Source of the DNA: Pseudomonadota bacterium
GTDB taxonomy: Bacteria; Pseudomonadota; Gammaproteobacteria; Burkholderiales; Burkholderiaceae_C
NCBI GenBank assembly: GCA_018240325.1
Contig: JAFEFZ010000316.1
Coordinates: forward strand, 1-52,611
Reading direction: 5' to 3'
Length of the DNA: 52,611 nucleotides
Shown: one piece after another, positions 21,055 through 29,570 of the stretch
Numbering within the stretch: the first letter of the stretch is position 1
Layout of the letters: each line of letters starts with the position of its first letter
Translations under genes and position numbers: made by a program
The notes under the pieces: generated by a model
Told to the model about the DNA's origin: nothing
The model's database searches: none
Seen by the model: the letters and a program-made list of their open reading frames with translations, nothing else

Positions 21055-21077
21055 AGCGCGCAACGGGAGGCCACGCG

Positions 21078-22061
21078 ATGAGCATTCCACGGCGCGCGCT
21101 GCTGGCGATCGCCGCTGCCGCGTGGCTGCACGCGGCCGGGCCGGCGGTGGCGCAGCCCGACTACCCGAGCCGCGTCGTCACGCTGGTGGTGCCCTATGCC
21201 GCCGGCGGGCCGACCGACGCGATGGCGCGGCTGCTGGCGGCGAACATCAAGCCGGCGCTCGGCCAGACGATGATCGTCGAGAACAAGGCCGGCGCCGGCG
21301 CCAACATCGGCGCGGAGTTCGTCGCGCGCGCCGCACCCGACGGCTACACGCTGCTGTTCGGCACCTCCGCGCCGCTGGGCATCAACCTGTACCTGTACCC
21401 GAAGATCGGCTACGACCCGTTCAAGAGCTTCGCGCCGGTGATCCAGATCGGCTACCTGCCCAACGTGCTGGTCGTGCACCCGAGCGTGCCGGCGAAGAAC
21501 GTGCAGGAGCTGGTCGCCTACGCCAAGGCCCACAAGGGCACGCTGAGCTTCGCGTCGTCGGGCAACGGCGCCTCGTCGCACCTGGCCGGCGAGATGTTCA
21601 ACCTGCAGGCCGGCACCGACATCGTGCACGTGCCCTACAAGGGCACCGGCCCGGCGCTGAACGACCTGGTGGGCGGCCAGGTCAGCATGTCCTTCACCGA
21701 CGTGCTCACGGCGCTGCCGTTCATCCAGAGCGGCAAGCTGCGCGTGCTCGGCGTGACCACGCTGAAGCGCTCGCGGGCGCTGCCCGACGTGCCGACGCTG
21801 GCCGAGCAGGGCTTGAAGGATTTCGACGCCAGCGTGTACTTCGGCATCGTCGCGCCGGCGGGCACGCCGCAGCCCGTTGTCGACAAGCTGAACGCCGCGT
21901 TCGCCAAGGTCCTGGACGACCCGGGCGTGAAGGAGCGGCTCGAGAAGCAGGGGCTCGAGCCGCCGCGGGACCACACGCCGGCCGCGCTCGCCGCCTACAT
22001 GAAGAGCGAAGCCGAGAAGTGGCGGCAGGTGATCAAGGTGTCCGGCGCGCGCGCCGACTGA
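21078..22061 (+). CDS. Bug-family periplasmic substrate-binding protein (TctC-like)
   Basis: 327 residues with a Sec signal peptide (RRALLAIAAAAWL..., predicted cleavage after AVA before QPDYPSR). The mature part shows Bug hallmarks: VVTLVVPYAAGGPTDAMARL, IVENKAGAGANIGAEFVARA and LLFGTSAPLGIN. These proteins bind carboxylates with two water-bridged carbonyl loops and feed tripartite tricarboxylate transporters; many are orphans, and no TctA/TctB genes are adjacent here. A GGGAGG ribosome-binding site precedes the ATG. Placement between an acyl-CoA dehydrogenase and a CoA-transferase suggests it delivers the acid that is then activated and oxidised. Confidence 0.92.
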   Translation: MSIPRRALLAIAAAAWLHAAGPAVAQPDYPSRVVTLVVPYAAGGPTDAMARLLAANIKPALGQTMIVENKAGAGANIGAEFVARAAPDGYTLLFGTSAPLGINLYLYPKIGYDPFKSFAPVIQIGYLPNVLVVHPSVPAKNVQELVAYAKAHKGTLSFASSGNGASSHLAGEMFNLQAGTDIVHVPYKGTGPALNDLVGGQVSMSFTDVLTALPFIQSGKLRVLGVTTLKRSRALPDVPTLAEQGLKDFDASVYFGIVAPAGTPQPVVDKLNAAFAKVLDDPGVKERLEKQGLEPPRDHTPAALAAYMKSEAEKWRQVIKVSGARAD

Positions 22062-22077
22062 AGGAGGCCGCTGCACC

Positions 22078-23193
22078 ATGAGCGAAGCTGCAAACACCGG
22101 CGCGCTGGCCGGCATCCGCGTGATCGACCTGTCGCGCATCCTGGGCGGCCCGTACTGCGGCCAGATCCTGGGCGACCACGGCGCCGACGTGCTCAAGATC
22201 GAGCCGCCGCAGGGCGACGACACCCGCACCTGGGGGCCGCCGTTCCACGACGGCGTGGCGTCGTACTACTACGGCCTGAACCGCAACAAGCGCGGCACCC
22301 GGCTCGACCTGGCGAGCGCGCCCGGGCGCGAGGCGCTGCTGACGCTGCTCGAAGGCGCCGACGTGCTGATCGAGAACTTCAAGACCGGCACGATGGAGAA
22401 GTGGGGGCTGGGCTGGGAGCAGCTGTCGGCCCGCTTCCCGCGGCTGATCCACTGCCGCGTCAGCGGCTTCGGTGCCGACGGGCCGCTGGGCGGGCTGGCC
22501 GGCTACGACGCGGCGGTGCAGGCGATGGCCGGCATCATGAGCGTCAACGGCGAGGTCGGCGGCGAGCCGCTGCGCGTCGGGCTGCCGGTGGTCGACATCA
22601 CCACCGGCATCTACGCCGCGCTGGGCGTGCTGCTGGCGCTGCACGAGCGCAGCCGCAGCGGCCGCGGCCAGTTCGTCGAGTCGAGCCTGTACGACTGCGG
22701 GCTGTCGCTGCTGCACCCGCACGCGGCCAACTGGTTCGAGGACGGCCGCGAGCCCCGGTTGACCGGCAACGCACATCCGAACATCTACCCGTACGACGCC
22801 TTCCCGACGCGCACCGCGCCGATCTTCCTGGCGGTCGGCAACGACCGCCAGTTCGGCCTGCTGTGCGGCCACCTCGGCGTCCCCGAACTCGCCGCCGACG
22901 CGGCCTACGCGAGCGCCGGTGCGCGCTCGGTCAACCGCGTCGCGCTGCGCGAGCGGCTGGTCGCGCTGCTGGCCGGCCAGGACGGCCCGGCGCTGGCGCA
23001 GACCCTGATGGACCTGGGCGTGCCCTGCGCGCCGGTGCTGTCGGTCAGCGCGGCGCTGACGCATCCGCACACCGCGCACCGCGGCATGGTCGTCGCGATC
23101 GGCGAGCATTACCGCGGCCTGGCGTCGCCGGTGAAGCTCAGCCGCACGCCGGCGCGCTATCGCCTGGAGCCGCCGGTCGATTCAGGCGATTGA
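22078..23193 (+). CDS. Class III CoA-transferase (CaiB/BaiF family)
   Basis: 371 residues, somewhat shorter than the ~400 of typical family members. Features are the opening GIRVIDLSRILGGPYCGQIL, GADVLKIEPPQGDDTR, NRNKRGTRLDLASAPGRE, and the LAGYDAAVQAMAGIMSVNG segment that holds the Asp expected to form the acyl-anhydride intermediate. It moves CoA from one acyl-CoA to a free acid, probably the ligand of the upstream Bug protein. The gene is 16 bases after that gene and probably ends the operon, since tRNA-Ser on the opposite strand follows. Confidence 0.91.
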   Translation: MSEAANTGALAGIRVIDLSRILGGPYCGQILGDHGADVLKIEPPQGDDTRTWGPPFHDGVASYYYGLNRNKRGTRLDLASAPGREALLTLLEGADVLIENFKTGTMEKWGLGWEQLSARFPRLIHCRVSGFGADGPLGGLAGYDAAVQAMAGIMSVNGEVGGEPLRVGLPVVDITTGIYAALGVLLALHERSRSGRGQFVESSLYDCGLSLLHPHAANWFEDGREPRLTGNAHPNIYPYDAFPTRTAPIFLAVGNDRQFGLLCGHLGVPELAADAAYASAGARSVNRVALRERLVALLAGQDGPALAQTLMDLGVPCAPVLSVSAALTHPHTAHRGMVVAIGEHYRGLASPVKLSRTPARYRLEPPVDSGD

Positions 23194-23246
23194 CGGTGGA
23201 GGCGGGCGCGCGGCGCCCGGCTCGCCCTGCGTCGATATCACTCATC

Positions 23247-23334
23247 TGGCGGAAGCGGTGAGATTCGAACTCACGAGCCCTTGCGGGCTGCCGGTTTTCA
23301 AGACCGGTGCAATCGGCCACTCTGCCACGCTTCC
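23247..23334 (-). tRNA. tRNA-Ser(UGA)
   Basis: Read on the minus strand, the 88-nt sequence begins GGAAGCGTGGCAGAGTGG and ends GCTTCCGCCA, with a full acceptor stem, a long class II variable arm (CAGCCCGCAAGGGCTCG region), a T arm containing GTTCGAATC and an encoded CCA. The anticodon loop CTTGAAA gives UGA, which decodes UCA/UCG-type serine codons. The long variable arm confirms serine identity. It is convergent with the CoA-transferase gene. A broken 5' half-copy lies 71 bases upstream of it. Confidence 0.96.
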
Positions 23335-23357
23335 ATGTTGCCGGTTGAGCCTTCACT

Positions 23358-23378
23358 CACATCGCTGCGCGATATGAG
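23358..23378. repeat. 21-bp dispersed repeat, copy 1
   Basis: This 21-base word, beginning CACATCGCTGCGCG and ending ATATGAG, occurs again without mismatch at 49196-49216. Both copies are intergenic, both lie beside a GAGCCTTCAC word, and both sit among inverted repeats. It has partial internal symmetry. Two exact copies in non-coding DNA suggest a multicopy repeat family in this genome. Confidence 0.75.
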
Positions 23379-23386
23379 TTCCGGCG

Positions 23387-23403
23387 CAACGCCATTGGCG
23401 TTG
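23387..23403. repeat. Perfect 7-bp inverted repeat (CAACGCC/GGCGTTG)
   Basis: Arms of 7 bases separated by 3 form a short hairpin immediately next to the point where the half-copy of tRNA-Ser loses homology. There is no T-tract, so it is probably not a terminator on its own. It may be a folding element of the inserted DNA. Confidence 0.6.
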
Positions 23404-23405
23404 AA

Positions 23406-23441
23406 CAAGACCGGTGCAATCGACCACTCTGCCACGCTTCC
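23406..23441 (-). pseudogene. Truncated 5' half-copy of tRNA-Ser
   Basis: On the minus strand these 36 bases repeat the first 36 bases of the intact tRNA-Ser with a single G-to-A change (plus-strand sense), running from the acceptor stem through the D arm and the 5' side of the anticodon stem. Homology stops inside the anticodon loop, after CTTG. The remaining half is absent, so it cannot be a working tRNA. It lies upstream of the intact gene in the same orientation, separated by 71 bases holding a dispersed repeat and a palindrome. Confidence 0.85.
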
Positions 23442-23469
23442 GGCGCCGCGATTCTAGGCAGTCGGCCCT

Positions 23470-24291
23470 TCACCCGGGCACCTGCGCCTGTTCGCAGCGC
23501 ACCTGCACCACCTCGCGCCGACCGCCGTCGACGCGCACCGCGGTGAGCGCGCCGCCCCACACGCAACCGGTGTCGATCGCCAGCAAGTCGGCCCGGTTGA
23601 CCAGGCCGAGCATCGACCAGTGGCCGAAGGCGATCGGCACGCCCTGGGTGCGCCGCCCCGGCACTTCGAACCACGGCAACATGCCGGGCGGTGCACGCTC
23701 CAGCCCCTCCTTGGTCTGCAGGTCCAGCCGGCCGTCGGCGCTGCACAGGCGGATGCGGGTCAGCGCATTGACCACGAAGCGCCAGCGCGCCGGGCCTTCG
23801 AGCGCCGCCTCCCAGCGCGCCGGCTCGTCGCCGTACATCGTGCGCAGCAGCGTGCCCGGGTCGGGGCCCCGCAACTGCGCCTCGACTTCGGCGGCCAGCG
23901 CCAGCACCTGCGCGGCGTCCCACTGCGGCGCGACGCCGGCGTGCACCACCAGCCAGTCGCCAAAGCGCAGTGCCAGCGGCTGGTGGCGAAGCCAGTCCAG
24001 CCACTGGTCGCGCCGATCCGACGCCAGGATGTCGGCGATCGTGTCGCGGCGGCCGGGCCGGCGCGCGCCGTGGGCCACGGCGAGCAGGTTCAGGTCGTGG
24101 TTGCCGAGCACGCAGCGCGCGGCCGCACCGAGCGCGCCGATGCGCTCGAGCGTGGCCAATGACTGCGGGCCGCGGTTGACCAGGTCGCCGACCAGCATCA
24201 GCCGGTCGCGCGACGGCGAGAATCCCAGTTCGGTGAGCAGCCGTTCGAAGGCGCCGCAACAGCCCTGCACGTCGCCCACCAGATAGTCCAT
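23470..24291 (-). CDS. apaH: Symmetrical diadenosine tetraphosphatase
   Basis: 273 residues, the usual ApaH length. It hydrolyses Ap4A to two ADP, and also removes Np4 caps from RNA in enterobacteria. All metallophosphatase motifs are present: GDVQGC at residues 6-11, GDLVNRGP near 36, GNHDLNLL near 63, and later His residues in VVHAGVAP and IAFGHWS. It is a single gene, divergent from the CNNM/CorC gene across 66 bases, with no ksgA/apaG neighbours as in E. coli. The ATG at 24291 starts directly with MDYLVGDVQG, as expected. Confidence 0.95.
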   Translation of the reverse strand: MDYLVGDVQGCCGAFERLLTELGFSPSRDRLMLVGDLVNRGPQSLATLERIGALGAAARCVLGNHDLNLLAVAHGARRPGRRDTIADILASDRRDQWLDWLRHQPLALRFGDWLVVHAGVAPQWDAAQVLALAAEVEAQLRGPDPGTLLRTMYGDEPARWEAALEGPARWRFVVNALTRIRLCSADGRLDLQTKEGLERAPPGMLPWFEVPGRRTQGVPIAFGHWSMLGLVNRADLLAIDTGCVWGGALTAVRVDGGRREVVQVRCEQAQVPG

Positions 24292-24357
24292 GCGGCGATT
24301 CTGCTACGCTGCGCACCCCTTGCCTCGAGCCTTGCCGCGCGGTACGCGCGGCTGTCC

Positions 24358-25665
24358 ATGGAACTGGCGCTGCTGGTCTTTCTGATTCTGTTGAACGGCG
24401 CCTTCGCCATGTCGGAGATGGCGCTGACCGCAAGCCGCAGGGCACGCCTGCAGGTGATGGTCGAAGCCGGCGCGCCCGGCGCGCAGGCGGCGATCGAGCT
24501 CAACGAGCACCCGACGCGGTGGCTGTCGACGGTGCAGGTCGGCATCACGTCGATCGGCGTCCTCAACGGCATCGTCGGCGAGGCGGCCTTTGCCGAGCCG
24601 CTCGGCGCCTGGCTGCAGCAGGTGCTGCCGCTGCGGCCGAAGGCCGCCGGCCTGACGGCCACCGCGCTGGTGGTGGCGATCATCACCTTCCTGACGATCA
24701 TCTTCGGCGAGCTGGTGCCCAAGCGCATCGGCCAGATGTACCCGGAAAGCGTCGCGCGCATCGTCGCCGCGCCGATGAACGCGCTGTCGCTGGTGGCGCG
24801 GCCCTTCGTCTGGGCGCTGTCGGCCAGCACCGAGGGCGTGCTGCGGCTGCTCGGCATCCGCGCCGCGCCGCCGCGCAGCGTGACCGAGGCCGAGATCGCC
24901 GCCAGCCTGGAAGAGGGGCTGGACGCCGGCGTGATCGAGGCGCAGGAGCACCAGATGGTGCGCAACGTGTTCCGCCTGGACGACCGCCAGATCGGCTCGA
25001 TGATGATCCCGCGCGCCGAGATCGTGTGGCTGGACGCCGGCGCGCCCTTCGCGCAGATGCTCGAGCGCATGCAGGAGGCCGGGCGTTCGCGCTATCCGGT
25101 GTGCCGGGGCGGGCTGGACGACGTGATCGGTGTGGTCTCCGCGCACACGCTGCTGCCGCCGCTGGCGCGCGGCGAGCAGCCGGATCTGGCGGCGCACACC
25201 AGCGCGCCGGTGTTCGTGCCCGAGACCTTGTCGGGTATGGAACTGCTCGAGCACTTCAAGCGCAGCAGCGCGTCGATGGTGTTCGTGGTCGACGAATACG
25301 GCGCGGTGCAGGGCATGATCACGGAGCGCGACCTGCTCGAGGCGATCACCGGCGAATTCGGCGTCAGCGCCGGCGAAGAGGCCTGGGCCACGCAGCGCGC
25401 CGACGGCAGCTGGCTGATCGACGGGCTGATGCCGATCCCCGAGCTGAAGGACCGGCTCGGGCTGAAGGCCGTGCCCGAGGAGGACCGCGGCCGCTACAAC
25501 ACGCTGGCCGGGATGGTGATGCTGCTGCTGGGCCGGCTGCCGGCCACCGCCGATGCGGTGGACTGGGAAGGCTGGCGCTTCGAGGTGGTGGACCTGGACG
25601 GCAAGCGGGTGGACAAGTTGCTCGTGCAGCGCATCGGCGACGACGACGGCAGCGGCCGGCCGTGA
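24358..25665 (+). CDS. CNNM/CorC-family membrane protein (hemolysin-like)
   Basis: 435 residues. Domains in order: an N-terminal DUF21/CNNM membrane domain (1-~200, with helices at about 1-22, 60-85, 98-122 and 130-150, and the FGELVPKRIG motif), a CBS pair (~215-335, MIPRAEIVWLDAG and MVFVVDEYGAVQGMIT), and a C-terminal CorC_HlyC domain (~345-428, WLIDGLMPIPELKDRLG). Family members are linked to magnesium/cobalt efflux or homeostasis; the old name hemolysin is not a functional statement. It stands alone between the divergent apaH and the convergent porin gene. Confidence 0.92.
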   Translation: MELALLVFLILLNGAFAMSEMALTASRRARLQVMVEAGAPGAQAAIELNEHPTRWLSTVQVGITSIGVLNGIVGEAAFAEPLGAWLQQVLPLRPKAAGLTATALVVAIITFLTIIFGELVPKRIGQMYPESVARIVAAPMNALSLVARPFVWALSASTEGVLRLLGIRAAPPRSVTEAEIAASLEEGLDAGVIEAQEHQMVRNVFRLDDRQIGSMMIPRAEIVWLDAGAPFAQMLERMQEAGRSRYPVCRGGLDDVIGVVSAHTLLPPLARGEQPDLAAHTSAPVFVPETLSGMELLEHFKRSSASMVFVVDEYGAVQGMITERDLLEAITGEFGVSAGEEAWATQRADGSWLIDGLMPIPELKDRLGLKAVPEEDRGRYNTLAGMVMLLLGRLPATADAVDWEGWRFEVVDLDGKRVDKLLVQRIGDDDGSGRP

Positions 25666-25690
25666 GCGGCCCGCCCCGGGCTGCTGCCTG

Positions 25691-26776
25691 TCAGAAGATG
25701 TGGCGCACGCCGACCTGCACGCCCTGCGAGTTGTGGCCCGGCGTCAGTGGGGAGCTGGCGTTGGTGACCCGGTAGCCGGCATTGCCGCTGTTGTTGATCG
25801 TCGAGTAGATCGCGTACAGCGCGGTGCGCACCGACAGTTCGTAGTTCGCCGAAATCGCGAACTGCGTCGCGTTGTTGCCGGAGATGGTGCCGCCGCCCCT
25901 GGCGTCGCCCCAGCTGATGTTGAAGCGCCACAGGTCCAGGGGTGCCGTCGCGCCGATGAACCAGTTGTCCTGCTGCGAGCCGGGGAAGCCGCCGCCGGAA
26001 ATGTCGATCTGGTTGTAGATGCCCGACACCCGCACGACGCCGAAATCCCACCAGCCGCCGATGTTCCACACCTTGGCCTTGACCGAGTTGTCGGCCGTCA
26101 GCCAGGTTTCGGCGTAGGCGGCGGCCACGTTGTAGGGGCCGGCCGAATAGCCGATCCGCCCGCCCGCGTACTTGTTGCCGGGGGCGTCCTCGCCGGCAGC
26201 CACCGACAACTGGCCGACCAGGCCGCTGCCGGCGGTGCCGCCCGGCAGCACGTAGGACGCCATGTTGTTGGCGCGCACCAGCGTGCCGTAGACGCCGCCG
26301 GTGCCCTGCGTCAGCTGGCGATCGATCGCGATGTTCTGCGCGTTGCCGACGCCGGTGGTGCCGAAGGGATCGAACACGGCCCAGTTCCAGTGGGTCGGCG
26401 TGTTGTCGCGGCCCAGCCGAATTTCGCCCCAGGGATTGAACAGGCTGACCGTCGAGCGCCGCCGGAAATTGAAGCCGCCGATGGCCCCATCGCCGTTGCC
26501 GTAGCTGGCGGTGGAGGTGCCGGTATCGGGGTTGATCTCGCCCTCGAGCCAGAAGCCGGCGCGCAGGCCGCCGCCCAGGTCTTCGATGCCGCGGAAACCG
26601 AGGCGGCCGGTCGCCATCCCGTTGGTGCCGAGCTGCCAGGAGCTCTCGTCGTTCTTGATCCAGCCGACGTTGACGTCGACCACGCCGAAGAGGGTGACCG
26701 ACGACTGCGCGAAAGCCGGCGCGCAGGCGGCGCCGGCGAGCAGCGCGGCGGCGGCGGTGAGTGGGGATCGGGTCAT
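25691..26776 (-). CDS. Outer membrane general porin (Burkholderiales type)
   Basis: 361 residues. A signal peptide (AAAALLAGAACAPAFA) is followed by the mature start QSSVTLFGVVDVNVGW, the standard opening of betaproteobacterial 16-strand trimeric porins. The body alternates short beta strands, includes GFRGIEDLGGGLRAGFWLE and NPWGEIRLGRD, and ends with a C-terminal aromatic (VQVGVRHIF), the recognition signal for BAM assembly. It allows diffusion of small solutes through the outer membrane. An AAAGGAG ribosome-binding site precedes the ATG. It is a single gene with its own upstream region of about 340 bases. Confidence 0.95.
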   Translation of the reverse strand: MTRSPLTAAAALLAGAACAPAFAQSSVTLFGVVDVNVGWIKNDESSWQLGTNGMATGRLGFRGIEDLGGGLRAGFWLEGEINPDTGTSTASYGNGDGAIGGFNFRRRSTVSLFNPWGEIRLGRDNTPTHWNWAVFDPFGTTGVGNAQNIAIDRQLTQGTGGVYGTLVRANNMASYVLPGGTAGSGLVGQLSVAAGEDAPGNKYAGGRIGYSAGPYNVAAAYAETWLTADNSVKAKVWNIGGWWDFGVVRVSGIYNQIDISGGGFPGSQQDNWFIGATAPLDLWRFNISWGDARGGGTISGNNATQFAISANYELSVRTALYAIYSTINNSGNAGYRVTNASSPLTPGHNSQGVQVGVRHIF

Positions 26777-27116
26777 GGCGACTGCGGCTCCTTTGTTGAT
26801 GCGGCGAGCGGGTCCAGGCCCAGGGCCCCTGTCGCGGCAAGCCAGTAACGGGATGCGGCCGAGTCTACGCACGGCCGCGGGCGGCGCACACTCGGGTTTC
26901 ATCCCATTCGCGGATTCACAACAGCGGCCGGCCGGCCGGGGCGGGCGGCGCCGCGGCCGGGGCGGGCGCGGTGGCGGGTGCGGCGCCCTTCGTGGCGACA
27001 ATGGCACGATGCAGGGCCGCGCGGACGCGGACGGCATGGCGGCCGGCAGCCCCGGCCGCAGGCAGGCACGGCGCGCGCATCGCGCACATGAACGCTTCGA
27101 ACCCGGGAGATCCGAG
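26777..27116. other. Intergenic region between the porin and enoyl-CoA hydratase genes
   Basis: About 340 bases between two divergent genes. It contains the porin 5' leader and promoter (AT-richer patches near 26900-26925, such as GTTTCATCCC and GGATTCACAAC) and a very GC-rich block at 26930-27000. No ORF here has convincing protein-like sequence, and no RNA gene was recognised. Confidence 0.6.
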
Positions 27117-27911
27117 ATGAGCGAACCCCTGATCCTCAGCGCCACGCAGGGCGCGGTGCGGACGATCACGCTGAACCGTCCGGCGGCGCTGAACAGCTTC
27201 ACCGGCGCGATGCACGAGCAGCTGCTGGCGGCGCTCGACGCGGCCGCCGGCGACGCCGCGGTGCGTGCGGTGGTCGTCACCGGCGCCGGCCGCGGCTTCT
27301 GCGCCGGGCAGGATCTGAACGACGCGGACATGCGCGCGCCCGACGGCGGCGCACCCGACATCGGCGCGGTGATCGAGCGGCGCTACCTGCCGCTGGCGCT
27401 GCGCGTGCGCTCGATGCCGGTGCCGGTGATCGCCGCGGTCAACGGCGTGGCCGCCGGCGCGGGCGCGAACTTCGCGCTGGGCTGCGACTTCGTGATTGCG
27501 GCGCGCAGCGCGGGCTTCATCCAGGCCTTCTCGAAGATCGGGCTCGTCCCCGACTGCGGCGGCACCTGGCTGCTGCCGCGGCTGGTGGGCCGCGCGCGTG
27601 CGATCGGGCTGGCGATGACCGGCGACAAGCTGCCGGCCGAAGAGGCGCAGCGCATCGGCCTGATCTGGCAGTGCGTCGACGACGCCGCGCTGATGGAGCA
27701 GGCGCTCGCGCTGGCCGGGCGCCTGGCGGCGCTGCCGAGCCGCGCGCTCGCCGACACGCGGCGCGCACTCGACGACGCGGCGATGCTCGACTACGGCGCG
27801 GCGCTGCAGCTCGAGGCCCGCCTGCAGCGCGAACTGGGCCGCGCACACGACTACGCCGAGGGCGTGGCGGCGTTTCTGGCCAAGCGCGCCCCCGTCTTCA
27901 CCGACCGGTGA
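27117..27911 (+). CDS. paaG: Enoyl-CoA hydratase/isomerase, PaaG-like
   Basis: 264 residues, a crotonase-fold enzyme. RGFCAGQDLNDADM around residues 60-75 matches the PaaG subgroup, whose members isomerise ring-1,2-epoxyphenylacetyl-CoA to the oxepin. NGVAAGAGANFALGCDFVIAA gives the oxyanion-hole region and FSKIGLVPDCGGTWLLPRLVG the conserved catalytic-loop Asp position. No other paa genes are nearby, so it may serve another beta-oxidation-like route; the symbol is assigned by resemblance only. A GGGAGA ribosome-binding site precedes the ATG. Its stop overlaps the next start (TGATG). Confidence 0.8.
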   Translation: MSEPLILSATQGAVRTITLNRPAALNSFTGAMHEQLLAALDAAAGDAAVRAVVVTGAGRGFCAGQDLNDADMRAPDGGAPDIGAVIERRYLPLALRVRSMPVPVIAAVNGVAAGAGANFALGCDFVIAARSAGFIQAFSKIGLVPDCGGTWLLPRLVGRARAIGLAMTGDKLPAEEAQRIGLIWQCVDDAALMEQALALAGRLAALPSRALADTRRALDDAAMLDYGAALQLEARLQRELGRAHDYAEGVAAFLAKRAPVFTDR

Positions 27912-29536
27912 TGGCGTCGATGGACGCGGCGCACGACCGGCGGCCGCCTGGGCCGCGCGCCGCCTTGCGGCCGGCGGCCCTGAACGGCGCCCGCGCCTGG
28001 CGCAGCGCCGCTGCCGCGCTGCTGCTCGGCCTGGCGGCCGCGGTGCACGCGGCCGAGGCGCTGCGCTGGCTCGACGGCGGGCGGCCGGGCGCCGCCGCGC
28101 TGCAGGCGGCCGATCTGCTCGACGCGGCCGGCGCCGAAGGGCTCGACCCGCGCGACTACGCGGCTGCCGCGCTGCGCCAGGCGCTCGACCGCGCGCAGCA
28201 GGGGGCGCCGCCCGACGCAGCCGCGGCCGCGCAGATCGAGCAGGGGTTGAGCGCGGCGATGGAGCGCTACCTGAACGACCTGCACTTCGGCCGCGTCGAT
28301 CCGCGCTCGGTGCGCAGCGACTTCCATGTGCAGAAGCGCTCGTTCGACGCGGCTGCCGTGCTGCGCGGCGCCGTGCAGGACGGCAGCCTCGCCGAAGCGG
28401 CGCAGCTGGCGGCGCCGCGGCTGCCGGTGTACGCCGAGCTGCGCCGGATGCTGGCCGAGTATCGCGGTCTGGAAGACGACCCGGCCTGGAGCCGGCCGCT
28501 GCCAGCGCTGCCGGGCGGTGCCCGCGGCAAGGTGGAGCCCGGGCAGGCATGGGCGGGGCTGCCGCTGCTCGCGCGCCGTCTGGCCGTGCTCGGCGACCTG
28601 GCGCCGCCGGCCGGTACGCCGGCGCGCTTGGACGCGGCGCTGGCCGATGCGGTGCGCGCGTTCCAGGCGCGCCACGGCCTCGCGCCCGACGGCGTGATCG
28701 GCCGCGCGACCGTCGCGCAGCTCGAAGTGCCGCCGGCGGCGCGCGCACGCCAGATCGCGCTGACGATGGAGCGGCTGCGCTGGACGCCGCTGGAGCTGGG
28801 CGCGCGCATGATCGTGGTCAACATCCCGGAGTTCGTGCTGCGCGCCTACGAGTGGCGCGACGGCCGGATCACGGTGCAGCGCACGATGAAGGTCATCGTC
28901 GGGCGCGCGTTCGACACGCGCACGCCGGTGTTCGACGAGCCGATGCGCTCGATCGAGTTCAGCCCGTACTGGAACATTCCGCCGTCGATCGCGCGCGCCG
29001 AGACCGTGCCCAGGCTGCGGCGCGATCCCGGCTACTGGGAGCGCGAAGGCTTCGAGTTCGTCGCCGGCGACGGCCGCGTCGAGACCGCGCTTTCGCCGCA
29101 AGGGCTGGACGCGGTGCTCGCCGGGCAGTGGCGCATCCGCCAGCGGCCCGGGCCGCGCAACGCGCTCGGCGACATCAAGTTCGTGCTCCCGAACCGCGAC
29201 AACATCTACCTGCACCACACGCCGTCGGTGGGGCTGTTCGAGCGCGCGCGCCGCGACTTCAGCCACGGCTGCATCCGCGTCGAGCAGCCGCAGGCGCTCG
29301 CCACCTTCGTGCTGGCCGACATGCCTGAGTGGACCGAAGCGCGCATCCGCGAGGCGATGGAGCGCGGCAAGTCGTCGACGCTGCGGCTGCGCGAGCCGGT
29401 GCCGGTACTGCTGGCCTACGCCACCGCGCTCGTCAAGGGCGGCCGGCCGGTGTTTTTCGACGACATTTACGGCCTGGACCGCGTGCTCGACGCGGCGCTG
29501 CGGGCACGCGCACCGCTGCAATGGACAATGCCGTGA
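27911..29536 (+). CDS. L,D-transpeptidase (LdtD/YcbB-like)
   Basis: 541 residues with an N-terminal extension and signal/anchor helix (about residues 31-48, SAAAALLLGLAAAVHA). A helical region (~80-200) is followed by a peptidoglycan-binding module (~240-270, AVRAFQARHGLAPDGVIGRA) and a YkuD catalytic domain (~295-470) with HGCIRVEQP, containing the nucleophilic Cys. Such enzymes make 3-3 peptidoglycan crosslinks and resist many beta-lactams. The start overlaps the previous stop by one base; an ATG nine bases later is also possible. Next comes a MepK-like endopeptidase, the same pairing as ycbB-ycbK in E. coli. Confidence 0.9.
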   Translation: MASMDAAHDRRPPGPRAALRPAALNGARAWRSAAAALLLGLAAAVHAAEALRWLDGGRPGAAALQAADLLDAAGAEGLDPRDYAAAALRQALDRAQQGAPPDAAAAAQIEQGLSAAMERYLNDLHFGRVDPRSVRSDFHVQKRSFDAAAVLRGAVQDGSLAEAAQLAAPRLPVYAELRRMLAEYRGLEDDPAWSRPLPALPGGARGKVEPGQAWAGLPLLARRLAVLGDLAPPAGTPARLDAALADAVRAFQARHGLAPDGVIGRATVAQLEVPPAARARQIALTMERLRWTPLELGARMIVVNIPEFVLRAYEWRDGRITVQRTMKVIVGRAFDTRTPVFDEPMRSIEFSPYWNIPPSIARAETVPRLRRDPGYWEREGFEFVAGDGRVETALSPQGLDAVLAGQWRIRQRPGPRNALGDIKFVLPNRDNIYLHHTPSVGLFERARRDFSHGCIRVEQPQALATFVLADMPEWTEARIREAMERGKSSTLRLREPVPVLLAYATALVKGGRPVFFDDIYGLDRVLDAALRARAPLQWTMP

Positions 29537-29570
29537 CCCTGCCGGGCGGCGGCGACGAGGAGAGCTGGCG

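Noticed and set aside
23406-23441. Second functional tRNA-Ser
   Set aside because: The anticodon 3' side, variable arm, T arm and 3' acceptor strand are all missing.
23247-23441. Border of an integrated island or prophage
   Set aside because: No integrase, phage or conjugation gene lies on either side; only the half-copy hints at a past event.
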